Of a stretch of 64,000 nucleotides of DNA, positions 15,412 to 25,200 are shown piece by piece. The notes under the pieces were generated by a model, which made no database searches, had not been told where the DNA came from, and worked only from the letters and a program-made list of their open reading frames with translations. Made by a program: the position numbers and the translations under genes. Within the stretch, counting starts at the first letter, position 1, and every line of letters begins with the position of its first letter. The DNA is from Clostridia bacterium (GTDB lineage Bacteria; Bacillota; Clostridia; Christensenellales; Aristaeellaceae), in assembly GCA_017524725.1 (NCBI GenBank), contig JAFXUZ010000039.1, forward strand, positions 1 through 64,000, in the 5' to 3' direction.

Positions 15412-16083
15412 ATGGAACTTGCCGCTTGCGGCCTTGCGAAGCGGTTTCGGCGCAATACGGGAGACGCCAATTTTTTAGAAGCCGTACACCCCGTTGACCT
15501 GACCATGCACAGCGGGGAGATGATGGTCCTTACAGGACGTTCGGGCAGCGGGAAAACGACACTTTTGACAATGCTGGCCGGATTGCTTCCTCCGTCAGAT
15601 GGGACCGCGGCGCTGGACGGGAAGGACCTGTACAGCCTGTCCGACGCCGGGCTTTCACGTATGCGGGCCCGGCACTTCGCCGTGATCCCGCAGGGAGCTT
15701 CGGCTGTCACTTCCATGACCGTGATGGAAAACATCCTGTTCCCTGCCTCACTGGCCGGAAAAGACCCTCCTGTCCGGCAGGCTGAGACCCTCATGGAACG
15801 CCTGGGGATCCTTAAGCTGCGCAATGTCTGGCCAGGAGAGCTATCAGGCGGAGAACTACGCCGAATGTCCATCGTACGAGCCCTGGCCGCGGGACCTGAT
15901 TTTGTTTTTGCTGATGAACCCACCGCCGATCTCGACGACGGGAACACAGCCCTGACGCTGGGGATCCTGAAGGAAACGGCATTGGAGGGATCTGCGGTTT
16001 TTGTGGTAACACATGATCGGGAAGCCGCCGCTTATGCCGACGTCCTTTTGCGCATGGACGCGGGGAAACTATATAAAATATGA
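15412..16083 (+). CDS. ABC ATPase, second of the iron operon
   Basis: A 223-residue MacB/LolD-like ATPase: Walker A GRSGSGKTT, signature LSGGELRRMSIVRAL, Walker B FVFADEPTADLDDG and switch VTHD. It begins one base after the permease stop (TGATATG), with GGAGGG upstream. It is distinct in sequence from the 13125 ATPase, so the operon encodes two ATPases and three permeases rather than one duplicated pair. Confidence 0.88.
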   Translation: MELAACGLAKRFRRNTGDANFLEAVHPVDLTMHSGEMMVLTGRSGSGKTTLLTMLAGLLPPSDGTAALDGKDLYSLSDAGLSRMRARHFAVIPQGASAVTSMTVMENILFPASLAGKDPPVRQAETLMERLGILKLRNVWPGELSGGELRRMSIVRALAAGPDFVFADEPTADLDDGNTALTLGILKETALEGSAVFVVTHDREAAAYADVLLRMDAGKLYKI

Positions 16084-16085
16084 AC

Positions 16086-16130
16086 GCGGAGGGCAGGCAA
16101 ATCGTTTGGCCCCCCGCAATTCCTTTTTAT
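16086..16130 (+). terminator. Terminator after the iron operon
   Basis: GCGG-A-GGGC pairs with GCCC-C-CCGC with a single mismatch around a 13-base loop and is followed by a T-rich run ending CTTTTTA. It starts three bases after the ATPase stop codon. Confidence 0.55.
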
Positions 16131-16201
16131 AACGGTATATAAGGATCGGCTGATCGAATATGTTATTGCAGTTGGCTTTTTTGACAGTTATATGACAGGG
16201 G

Positions 16202-16230
16202 TTCACAACAAACGGCATTTGTGATATCAT
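16202..16230 (+). promoter_or_regulatory. Promoter for the STAS-kinase cassette
   Basis: TTCACA (16202-16207), a 17-base spacer and TATCAT (16225-16230) preceded by TG-A (extended -10). The spacer contains a CACAA/TTGTG dyad that could be an operator. The same TTCACA-17-TATCAT pattern recurs at 19840. Confidence 0.6.
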
Positions 16231-16319
16231 GATAAAAAAACCGCTGTGGGACAGGCCGGGTGTATAACGTTAAGAGCTGTCCCGAAGTGACGTGCCGCTG
16301 AAAAGGAGCTGAACCCCGG

Positions 16320-17495
16320 ATGGCGACGAAGAAACTGGATATCAGGCTGTCAGGAAGGCTGGATACGACAAACACCGCCGAGTGGTTTGAAAAGATCTCT
16401 GCCGATATCAGGGAACAGTCGGCGGATGAACTGGCCATCGACTGCAGCGAGCTGGAATATATATCCAGCACCGGGCTGCGCGCTTTGATCATGATCATAA
16501 AGTCCGGCTGTAAAGTATACTGCTTCGGAGTATCACCGACAGTCTACGACATTTTTGAAGTAACGGGCCTGACAGCCCTGATGGACGTCCAGAAGGCTTT
16601 CAGACGGATCCACCTGGACGACAGCGCGCTGATGGCAAAGGGTACGGTCGGCATGATATACCGCCTGGACGAAGACAGGGTCGTCAAGGTATTCAACCAG
16701 AAGGTGACCATCGATATCATCCGGCGGGAGAGGAAATTCGCGCAGAAGGTGCTCCTTTCCGGTATCCCGACCGTGATCTCCTATGACATCGTTCAGGTAG
16801 ACGACTGCTACGGCATCATCTTTGAAATGGCCGGAGCGGAGGAATTCTCCAGGAAACTGGACCAGGCGCCGGAGAAGTTCGACGAACTGGCGGCCCTGTA
16901 CGCCGGCCTTCTGAAGCAGATCAATCAAACACCGGTGGGAAAGGACGTCCTTCCGGAAGCCAAAGATATTTATCACGGGTATGTGGACGGTTCTTCGGCG
17001 TTCCTGAGCGGGACGGAAATGGAGGCGCTTCACGGCCTGATCGACAGCGTGCCGGACCGGGATACGATGCTGCACGGGGATTATCACGCCAATAACCTGA
17101 TGTTCCAGGGGGATGAACTGATGCTGATCGACCTGGGGGACGTTTCCCGGGGGCATCCCATCTTTGACCTTGCGGGCATGTATGTTTCCCATATCCTTGT
17201 GGGTTCCTATCAGCCGGCATTTATCAAGGCGGGCATGGGCATCGATATCGAGGTCTGCCGAAGGCTGTGGGACAGGGTCCTCCGGCTTTATTTTCCCGGT
17301 GAACCGGAAAGCGGACTCAAGCGGAAGGAGGACCTGATCCGCCGCTTTGCCCACCTGAAGCTTGCGGTCATGTACGCGATCGCCCCGGGCCTTGAAAACT
17401 ATCTGACATGGAAACCCCTGGAAGACGCACGGACAATCATTTTTCCCGGTCTGGATGAGCTGAAAGCCGATCTTGAAAAGGACGACCTTTGCTGA
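16320..17495 (+). CDS. STAS domain - APH-like kinase fusion
   Basis: A 391-residue fusion. Residues 1-95 are a STAS domain (anti-anti-sigma type) with the phosphorylatable segment LEYISSTGLRAL (Ser49/Ser50). Residues about 100-391 are a TIGR02172-like APH/choline-kinase domain: AKGTVGMIYRL, catalytic LHGDYHANNLM near 251 and LIDLGDVSRGHP near 272. STAS domains normally bind RsbW-type kinases, and such an ATPase domain is encoded two genes downstream as part of the MATE fusion. I infer a partner-switch that controls the kinase or co-localises it with the transporter. The substrate is unknown. Confidence 0.85.
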   Translation: MATKKLDIRLSGRLDTTNTAEWFEKISADIREQSADELAIDCSELEYISSTGLRALIMIIKSGCKVYCFGVSPTVYDIFEVTGLTALMDVQKAFRRIHLDDSALMAKGTVGMIYRLDEDRVVKVFNQKVTIDIIRRERKFAQKVLLSGIPTVISYDIVQVDDCYGIIFEMAGAEEFSRKLDQAPEKFDELAALYAGLLKQINQTPVGKDVLPEAKDIYHGYVDGSSAFLSGTEMEALHGLIDSVPDRDTMLHGDYHANNLMFQGDELMLIDLGDVSRGHPIFDLAGMYVSHILVGSYQPAFIKAGMGIDIEVCRRLWDRVLRLYFPGEPESGLKRKEDLIRRFAHLKLAVMYAIAPGLENYLTWKPLEDARTIIFPGLDELKADLEKDDLC

Positions 17496-17509
17496 CGGAG
17501 GGATAAAGA

Positions 17510-18010
17510 ATGAGTGAAAAAGAAAAGGTCGTGGTATTTATGGGCTCCTTCAATCCGCCGCACTACGGTCATCTTTTGTCGATCGACAGGATCCTGGCGA
17601 TAAGAAAGGAATTGCACCTGTTTGTCCGCTACAACGAAGGAGTCGACCTGACAAGCCGCGATATGAAAATGAAATGGTTTGAAAAGATCAGCGCCGACCG
17701 GGATCACAGGGTCCACGTCCATATGTTTTCCACGGACGATTTTAAAGGAAAATCCTATACGGGGAACATTTTTGCGTCGTTCATCCGCCTGTTCGAGGAG
17801 ATGCTGGACAGGCCGATCGATGAGGTATGGGTCGGGGAGGATGGCGTGAAGCTGGTGGAGGCGACCCGTGACCAATTCCCCAACATCTCTTTCCGAATCT
17901 GCGAAAGGGTGTGCAATTCCACGGCGATCCGGGAGGATTTCGAAGGACATAAAGACTGGCTACCGGACTTCATCCGTGAGGATCTGGCACGCATCCTGAA
18001 AGAAGAATGA
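17510..18010 (+). CDS. HIGH-motif nucleotidyltransferase (NMNAT/cytidylyltransferase-like)
   Basis: A 166-residue Rossmann-type nucleotidyltransferase. The N-terminal VVVFMGSFNPPHYGHLLS contains the HxGH signature, and CNSTAIRE near 143 corresponds to the C-terminal ISSTxIR motif. This fold adenylylates or cytidylylates a phosphorylated small molecule. Between a small-molecule kinase gene and a transporter gene, it may act on the product of the kinase (kinase, then nucleotidyl transfer, as in choline or pantetheine pathways); that is inference. Its stop overlaps the next start (ATGA). Confidence 0.75.
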   Translation: MSEKEKVVVFMGSFNPPHYGHLLSIDRILAIRKELHLFVRYNEGVDLTSRDMKMKWFEKISADRDHRVHVHMFSTDDFKGKSYTGNIFASFIRLFEEMLDRPIDEVWVGEDGVKLVEATRDQFPNISFRICERVCNSTAIREDFEGHKDWLPDFIREDLARILKEE

Positions 18011-19773
18011 CGGTGTTTCAGACAAAAAAACGCGATACGGTAGAGAAGCTGTTTGTAAGCCTGATCGGCGTACAGATGCTCTCATTTATTTCCCAGATCA
18101 TCGCCAACGTGATCGACGCTATTGTGATCAAGCGATGCCTGGGCTCGGAGGCCATGGCTGCTTTTTCTTTCGCCAACACGGCGACCAGCATCGAGATGGC
18201 AGTGTTCGGGTTCCTGATGACGGGCGTTTCCGTCCTGCTCTCCAGAAACGCGAACGAACAGGACGGGAAAAAACGAGATGGAGCGTATTCGACGGCAGTC
18301 GTTCTGTCACTTGCGCTGGGCGCGGTCCTGATGATTCTATATCTGGCGGCGTCAGGGCATATTGCGAGGCTGTCCGGTGCGCCGGAGCATCTTCAGGGAC
18401 CCGCGGCCGAATATATCCGGGGCAATGCCCTCGGTATCCTTCCGTACCTGCTCTTTGCCGTGCTTTCGGGAACGGCGCTGGTCAGCGGCAGAAGGAAGCA
18501 GTTGATGCTGTCCTTTACCCTGATGGCGGCGGTCGACATCGTATTGGATCTGCTCAACGGTTATGTGGTCCATAGGGGGCTTTGGGGCATGGGAGCCGCA
18601 ACGGCCGCCAGCCAGCTTGTCGGTTTTGCCGCTGTGTTCTTTTTACGCCGCGGGAAAAAACGCATTTTCCGTTTTGTGCCGGGTCTGTTCCGTTTTTCCT
18701 TTGTGAAGGACATCTTCGTTTACGGTTATATCTATGTGGTCAAACAGCTGATGATCACGGCGCTGGGTTATATTTATAACAACTTTATCACGCGCAGGTA
18801 CGGTCCGGATCTTCTGGCGGTATACGCATCGACTCTGTCCGCACTGTCGCTTCTGCAGTGCATGTCTTCCGCTATCGGGAACACGGTATCCACGTTGACC
18901 GGCTTCTATGGAAAGGAGGAGGACGGAACCTCCCTGAAGAGCCTGATGAGGGCGGCCGTGAAATATTCCGTCCTGTTCAACGCCGCGATCATGCTTATCG
19001 CGCTGCTTGCCGCCTCTCCCATCATGACCATGTTCTATAAAGCCGGGGACAGTTCCTTTGGCACGGCTGTCATGGGGCTGCGCCTTTTCTCGCTGTCGAT
19101 CGTTTTCCGCAGTATCAACATGTCGCTCAGGGGATACTACCAGAGCATGAAGATGCAGGTGTGCAATATCATTTTCACTTTTTTGCATATCCTGGGATGC
19201 GAGGTGATTTGCCTCTTTGCCATGAACGGGCTGATCGGCATACCGGGCATATGGCTGTCCTTCCCGTTGGGAGAGTGCCTTGCCCTGCTGAGCATGTTTG
19301 CCTTCCTGAGCATCCGCAGAGGTGAAAAGCGTTTCCCGGATGTGCTGATGCTTTTGCTCCCGGCCTTTCAGGGAGCAACGGCTCCCGGACTGGACGCGTC
19401 GTGTCATTCCGCAGCCGAGGTGATGGATTGTTCCAGGACGGTCGCCTCGTATTGCGAAAGGGAAGGGGCGTCAAAGCGGGCAGCGGGTATCCTTTCCCTT
19501 GCGGTGGAGGAGATTGCAGGCAATATTGTAAAATATGGATTTGATGACGGCAGGCCCCACAGCATAAATATACGGGTAAAAAAGAATACCGACGGCTGGA
19601 TCCTTCGGTTTCATGACGACTGCCGCGGCTTTGACCCGACGAAATACCTGCGGGAACCCGAAGCCCCGGGAGAGCACAACGGCATTCGGATGATCCGCGG
19701 ACTTGCCTCGGAGGTTTCTTACACAAACGCCCTGGGACTCAATCACCTGCTGATCAGCGTTAAACAGTCCTGA
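18007..19773 (+). CDS. MATE transporter fused to RsbW-like HATPase domain
   Basis: A 588-residue fusion. Residues about 10-440 form a MATE/polysaccharide-flippase-type transporter of about twelve helices. Residues about 460-588 are a HATPase_c_2 (anti-sigma/RsbW-type Bergerat) domain: N-box LAVEEIAGNIVKYGF, G1-like FHDDCRGFDP and G2-like GIRMIRGLASEVSY. The join is continuous coding sequence without stop or frameshift. RsbW-type domains phosphorylate STAS proteins on Ser; the STAS domain encoded at 16320 is the obvious partner. I have not seen this fusion described with certainty; its job may be to gate export by phosphorylation. Confidence 0.85.
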   Translation: MTVFQTKKRDTVEKLFVSLIGVQMLSFISQIIANVIDAIVIKRCLGSEAMAAFSFANTATSIEMAVFGFLMTGVSVLLSRNANEQDGKKRDGAYSTAVVLSLALGAVLMILYLAASGHIARLSGAPEHLQGPAAEYIRGNALGILPYLLFAVLSGTALVSGRRKQLMLSFTLMAAVDIVLDLLNGYVVHRGLWGMGAATAASQLVGFAAVFFLRRGKKRIFRFVPGLFRFSFVKDIFVYGYIYVVKQLMITALGYIYNNFITRRYGPDLLAVYASTLSALSLLQCMSSAIGNTVSTLTGFYGKEEDGTSLKSLMRAAVKYSVLFNAAIMLIALLAASPIMTMFYKAGDSSFGTAVMGLRLFSLSIVFRSINMSLRGYYQSMKMQVCNIIFTFLHILGCEVICLFAMNGLIGIPGIWLSFPLGECLALLSMFAFLSIRRGEKRFPDVLMLLLPAFQGATAPGLDASCHSAAEVMDCSRTVASYCEREGASKRAAGILSLAVEEIAGNIVKYGFDDGRPHSINIRVKKNTDGWILRFHDDCRGFDPTKYLREPEAPGEHNGIRMIRGLASEVSYTNALGLNHLLISVKQS

Positions 19774-19839
19774 CGAAAGAAAATTCGACTATCCGGGATC
19801 AACAGTAAAGCGGTGTTTATGGCCGCGGTCCAGCGGGGG

Positions 19840-19868
19840 TTCACATCCTCCGCCGTTTATGGTATCAT
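19840..19868 (+). promoter_or_regulatory. Promoter upstream of the GH35 gene
   Basis: TTCACA (19840-19845), a 17-base spacer and TATCAT (19863-19868), like the one at 16202. A terminator-like hairpin follows at 19900, so the leader may be attenuated. Confidence 0.5.
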
Positions 19869-19899
19869 GGATACAGACCAATGCCCGACACGGTGCAAA

Positions 19900-19923
19900 G
19901 GGGATCATGTCCCCGTTTTTTCT
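19900..19923 (+). terminator. Short terminator/attenuator hairpin before GH35
   Basis: GGGGA-TCATG-TCCCC followed by GTTTTTTC. It could end the MATE-HATPase transcript, or act as an attenuator in the leader of the promoter at 19840-19868. Confidence 0.6.
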
Positions 19924-20021
19924 TGACGGAGAATAACGTAAGGTACGATGCAAAGGCGGGGAACAGGGGCTTTTTCATCGGTGCACCCCGCTGAAGGGCA
20001 GAAAACGGAGTGTGATGATCC

Positions 20022-22229
20022 ATGTACACACTGGATCTATCCTGTGTCCCGGAGAAAAGGATCTTTTCCCTGGGGGAGAAGTTTTCGGGTCGCGCCCCGG
20101 ACGGGCGGAGGATCGGATTCACAAATTACTATATGACGGTGGACGGGAAGCCTTTCTTCGGTATCAGCGGGGAAATGCACTATTCCCGTGTCGCTCCCGA
20201 CCAATGGGAGGACAGCATCGTCAAGATGCGGTGCGGAGGCATCAATATCCTGTCCACTTATGTGTTCTGGAACGTCCATGAGGAAGAGGAAGGCGTTTTC
20301 CGCTTCGATGGATGCCGGGACCTGAGGGGCTTTCTCAGGGTCTGCGAAAAGCACCGCATGATGGTCATCGTGCGCATCGGCCCCTTTGCTCACGGCGAGA
20401 TGCGCAACGGCGGTTTGCCTGACTGGCTGTACGGCAAGCCTTATGACGTGCGGGAAAACGATCCGGGCTTCCTGGAGGCTGTAAGGAAGTTTTTCCGTGC
20501 GCTCGGCGAACAGATGGACGGCTGTTATTTCAGCCAGGGCGGATGCGTAGTGGGCACCCAGATCGAAAACGAATACCAGCATTCCTGCGCTCCGTGGGAG
20601 ATGACCAGCGGTGTTTCCAACGAGTGGATCACCAGCGGGCATTCGGGTATGGATTACATGCTGGCGCTGAAAAAGATCATGCTGGAAGAGGGCATCGTGA
20701 CCCCCTTCTATACCGCCACGGCCTGGGGCGGCGCGGTGACGCCGGCGGAGGAGGCCCTGCCCCTGTGGGGCGGATATTCATATCAGCCCTGGCTGTTTTA
20801 CTCAAAGCCCGGCGTCCATCCTGCCACGCCGGAATATATCTACCGGGACAACCACAACAGTGCAGTCACAAAAGAATACAATTTTGAACCGTCCTACGAT
20901 CCGGAGAGCCGTCCTTATGCGTGCTGCGAAATGATGGGAGGCATGATGTGCAGCTACAAATACCGTTTCCGACTGGATATGCGGGCCGTCGACGCCCTGG
21001 CCAATACCAAACTGGGCAGCGGGTGCAACCTGCTGGGTTACTATATGTACAGGGGCGGTACCACCCCAACGGGCCGTCGGACGCCCTATCTGAACGAAGG
21101 ACAGATACCAAAGCGCAGTTATGATTACCAGGCGGCTGTCGGGGAGTTTGGGCAGGTCAGGGAAAGTTATGGGCGGCTGAAGGCCATCCATATGTTCTGC
21201 GGTATGTTCTCGGGTTTCCTGGAGGAAACAAAGGCCGTCCTGCCGGAATACCTGAAAGGCCTTCAGCCCGTCAACCTGGAACCGCTTCGCTTTTCAGCGC
21301 GGGTGAGGGGGAACAGCGGCTTCCTGTTCGTCAATAATTTTCAGGACCATACCGATATGCATGACCGGTACGGGGATGAGGTGCGCCTGATCCTTCCGGA
21401 CGGGGAGGTCACCTTCCGCTTTGATATCGCAGCGGGTGAAAACGCCATCCTGCCTTTTGGCATTCGGCTTGGAGACGCCAGGCTGGACTGGGCTTCCGCA
21501 CAGCCCCTGGCACATGTCGGAGATACATGGTTTTTCATGGCGCCGGACGGGATGGAGCCGGTCTACTGTTTCGGAGGCAGGGAGATCCGCCCGGAGGCGG
21601 GCAAGGCGTTCCGGGTGGGGAAAGAGACTGTCATGACACTTTCCAGACAGGACGCCGGGCGTCTTTGGGTGTATAGGGATACGGCATGGCTGTGCGAAAA
21701 GCCGCTTCTTTGGGACGGGGAGGAACTGAAGGCCGAAATGGAGGGCGGCACCGCGGATGTTTATACATGGTCGGCAGGAGACGGGAAGTTCATTTTGTGC
21801 TGCCGTGCGGGCAGCGGGCTTCAGCCGGAACCGGTCCCCTGGCAGCGGACCGGCACGGGGCGGTATGTGATGGACCTGCCGGCTGACCGCCTGTCCGGGC
21901 GCAAAAGGGCCCTGCTCCGGGTGCGGTATCGGGGCGACATCGCGGGTGCCTTTGTGGCGGACGAATTGGTTTCCGACAATTTCTGCAACGGCGGAGAATG
22001 GGACATCCGCCTGGACCCCTTTGCGGAGGTCCTGAAGAAGCAGCCTCTGGTATTGTACCTGACGCCCGTCAGGACGGGCGTTACGGTGGACACCTCCGCC
22101 ATGGCGGGCCTTGTGGAAAAGGCAGATGCTAAAGAGGCGGAGCTTCTGTCGGCCGAACTGGTCTTTGTGGATGATTATGTCATCCCGGGAGGAAAACAGC
22201 GAATCATGTCACATAAGGAGGACAGATAA
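20022..22229 (+). CDS. Glycoside hydrolase family 35 beta-galactosidase
   Basis: A 735-residue enzyme without a signal peptide, hence cytoplasmic. The N-terminal TIM barrel shows the family landmarks ISGEMHYSRVAPDQWED, STYVFWNVHE and the acid/base segment GTQIENEYQH (Glu near 184). A candidate nucleophile Glu lies in ACCEMMGGMM near 305. Beta-sandwich domains follow. It probably removes terminal beta-galactose (or a similar sugar) from imported oligosaccharides. Its stop codon is immediately followed by the DUF5107-TPR gene, so the two are co-transcribed. Confidence 0.87.
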   Translation: MYTLDLSCVPEKRIFSLGEKFSGRAPDGRRIGFTNYYMTVDGKPFFGISGEMHYSRVAPDQWEDSIVKMRCGGINILSTYVFWNVHEEEEGVFRFDGCRDLRGFLRVCEKHRMMVIVRIGPFAHGEMRNGGLPDWLYGKPYDVRENDPGFLEAVRKFFRALGEQMDGCYFSQGGCVVGTQIENEYQHSCAPWEMTSGVSNEWITSGHSGMDYMLALKKIMLEEGIVTPFYTATAWGGAVTPAEEALPLWGGYSYQPWLFYSKPGVHPATPEYIYRDNHNSAVTKEYNFEPSYDPESRPYACCEMMGGMMCSYKYRFRLDMRAVDALANTKLGSGCNLLGYYMYRGGTTPTGRRTPYLNEGQIPKRSYDYQAAVGEFGQVRESYGRLKAIHMFCGMFSGFLEETKAVLPEYLKGLQPVNLEPLRFSARVRGNSGFLFVNNFQDHTDMHDRYGDEVRLILPDGEVTFRFDIAAGENAILPFGIRLGDARLDWASAQPLAHVGDTWFFMAPDGMEPVYCFGGREIRPEAGKAFRVGKETVMTLSRQDAGRLWVYRDTAWLCEKPLLWDGEELKAEMEGGTADVYTWSAGDGKFILCCRAGSGLQPEPVPWQRTGTGRYVMDLPADRLSGRKRALLRVRYRGDIAGAFVADELVSDNFCNGGEWDIRLDPFAEVLKKQPLVLYLTPVRTGVTVDTSAMAGLVEKADAKEAELLSAELVFVDDYVIPGGKQRIMSHKEDR

Positions 22230-22230
22230 A

Positions 22231-25200
22231 ATGAACGCCAGTGTCCATGTGGAAACGGTGATGATCCCTACCTATGGTGTGGGCAAAGCCGATAAAAACC
22301 CGATGTTCCTGGAAAAACGGGTGTATCAGGGATCGAGCGGCAAGGTGTACCCGCTGCCGGTGATCGACAAGATCATGGATGAAAAGGAAGACAGGCCCTA
22401 TACTGCCGTGTGGCTGGAAAACGATTATATCAGGGTGATGGTGCTGCCAGAACTGGGCGGACGCATCCAAAGAGCCTATGATAAGACAAACGGCTATGAT
22501 TTTGTATACTACAACGAGGTGATCAAGCCCGCCCTGGTGGGCCTGGCCGGTCCCTGGATCTCCGGCGGCATCGAGTTCAACTGGCCCCAGCACCACCGTC
22601 CCACCACCTTCAGCCCTGTTGATTTCCGTACGGTGGAAAATGCGGACGGCAGCGTATCAGTGGAAATGTCCGAAGTGGACCAGATGTATGGCACCAAGGG
22701 GAAAATGACCTTTACGCTTTACCCCGACAGGGCGTACATCGAGATCAGGGGCCAATTGTACAACCGTACCAATCTGCCCCAGACATTCCTGTGGTGGGCC
22801 AATCCGGCTGTGGCGGTAAACGACATGACCCAGAGCGTGTTTCCCCCGGACGTATGCGCGGTGTACGACCACGGCAAGAGGGACGTGAGCAGGTTCCCCA
22901 TTGCTACGGGGGTGTATTACAAGCATGATTACGGGGCGGGAGTGGATATCAGCCGATACAGGAACATTCCTGTTCCTACTTCGTACATGTGTGCCCACAG
23001 CGATTATAATTTTGTGGGAGGATATGATTACGGCGCCGGCGCCGGAATATTGCATATTGCCGATCATCACGTTTCACCGGGGAAAAAGCAATGGACCTGG
23101 GGCTGCGGCGATTTCGGGCAGGCCTGGGACAGGAACCTGACCGACAGGAACGGACCGTATATCGAACTGATGACCGGTATGTACTGCGATAACCAGCCGG
23201 ACTTTGCCTGGCTGAAACCTTTTGAGGAAAAAACCTTTACCCAGTATTTCATGCCATATAAAGCGGCGGGCTATGTAAAGAATGCCAGCCGGGAATGCGT
23301 CCTGAACCTGGACGTGAAGGACGGCAGGGCAGGTATCGTGGTTTATGCATCCTGTAAATTTGAAAAAGCCCGGGTGATCCTGACGGCCCGGGGCGAGACC
23401 GTTTATGACAGGACATGCGATCTGAGCCCTGTCAGCGTCCTGAAGGATGAAATTGACGTTGCTGTTCCCGAAACAGCGCTGACCCTGACGGTATATACCT
23501 CGGGGGGCAGAAAACTGCTGGATTATACGCCGCGCCCTCACGGCATCGAGAAGATCCCCGATCCCATGCCCCCTGCCAGACTGCCGGAGGAGATCCTGAC
23601 CAATGAGGAACTATACCTTACCGGCCTCCATCTGGAGCAGTACCGGCATGCCACCTATCTGCCCGATCCCTATTACCTGGAGGCGCTGAAGCGTGATCCC
23701 GGGGATATCCGGGCCAACAATGCCTATGGCACGCTGCTTCTGCGCCGGGGCAAATTTGCCGGGGCGGAAGGGTATTTCCGTGCGGCCATCGACCGCATGA
23801 CGGAGCGCAACCCCAATCCGTATGACAGTGAAGCTTACCTTAACCTGGGACTGGCGCTCAGGTACCAGGGAAGGGACGACGAAGCATATGACGCCTTCTA
23901 TAAGGCTGTCTGGACCGCCGCGGAACAGGAGACCGGGTATTATCACCTTGCCTGCATCGATTCACGGCGCGGTGAGTATGACCTGGCCCTCGAGCATATC
24001 GAACGCTCACTGGTGAAAAATGGGCATAATCTGAAAGCCCGGGCTCTGAAGGGGCTGATCCTGGATTCCCTTGGACGGGAAACGGAAGCCGAAGCATGGT
24101 ATGATGAAAACCTGCGCCTGGACGCTTTCGATTATGTATCCAGAATCGAATCCGGCGACATCGAAGGCGCTCTGAAACTGATGAACTCGAGGGCCAGCAG
24201 TTTCATTGAGTGCGCTATTGACTACGCCGAGGCGGGTTATTTTGCGGACGCTATTTTCATTCTGGAATGCTGCCCGAAACCAACGCCCATGGTGTGGTAT
24301 TACCTTGCGCTCTATGCCTTCCTGAACGGTGACACGGAGTATGCATCCCAGGCCCTTCAGAATGCCGCGGAAGCGGATCCGCTTTACTGTTTCCCCAACA
24401 GACTTGAGGATATCGCAGCCCTGGATTACGCTGTCCGGGAGAATGAAAAGGACGCGAAGGCGCCTTATTACCTGGGCTGCCTGTGGTATGACAGGCGGCA
24501 GTATGACGACGCCATTGCATACTGGGAAAGATCCGCCGGCATCGACGGGGAATTTCCTACGGTATGGCGCAACCTGAGCCTGGCATATTACAACAAGCGG
24601 GGAGAGATTGAAAAAGCAAAACGGTGCATGGAACTGGCATACGCGCTGGATGAGACCGATGCGCGCGTCCTGCTGGAACTTTACCAGCTTTACGGTAAAC
24701 TGAATTACAGCGTGGAAGAGCGTTTTGCCCTCCTGGACGCGCACAGGGAGACAGCTTTCCTGCGGGACGATCTGTATACGGAATACTGTGCCCTGCTCAA
24801 CGATCTTGGACGGCATGAGGAAGCCCTGGAAAAGATCATGGCCCGCAAATTCCATCCCTGGGAGGGCGGCGAAGGCAAAGTGACAGCTCAGTATGCTACG
24901 GCACTGACCCAGCTGGGCATTCGGGCATTGAACGCAGACGACCCCGCGAAGTCAAAAGGCCTGCTTGAAAAAGCGCTGGTGTTCCCGCACAATCTTGGTG
25001 AAGGCAAGCTGGAAGGAGCACGGGACAACAATATCCATTATTACCTGGGCCTCGCGGAAAGAGCGCTTGGCAGGGAGACGGAAGCCCTGCGCCATTTGGA
25101 GGCGGCCGCTGCGGGGGATGAAGAGCCCGCTTCCGCCATGTACTACAACGACCAGCCTGCCGACATGATTTTTTACCAGGGGCTGGCCAATCGTGCCCTG

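Noticed and set aside
18007-19773. MATE-HATPase fusion as a frameshift artefact of two genes
   Set aside because: One uninterrupted frame with a smooth linker. No ribosome binding site or start codon precedes the HATPase part.
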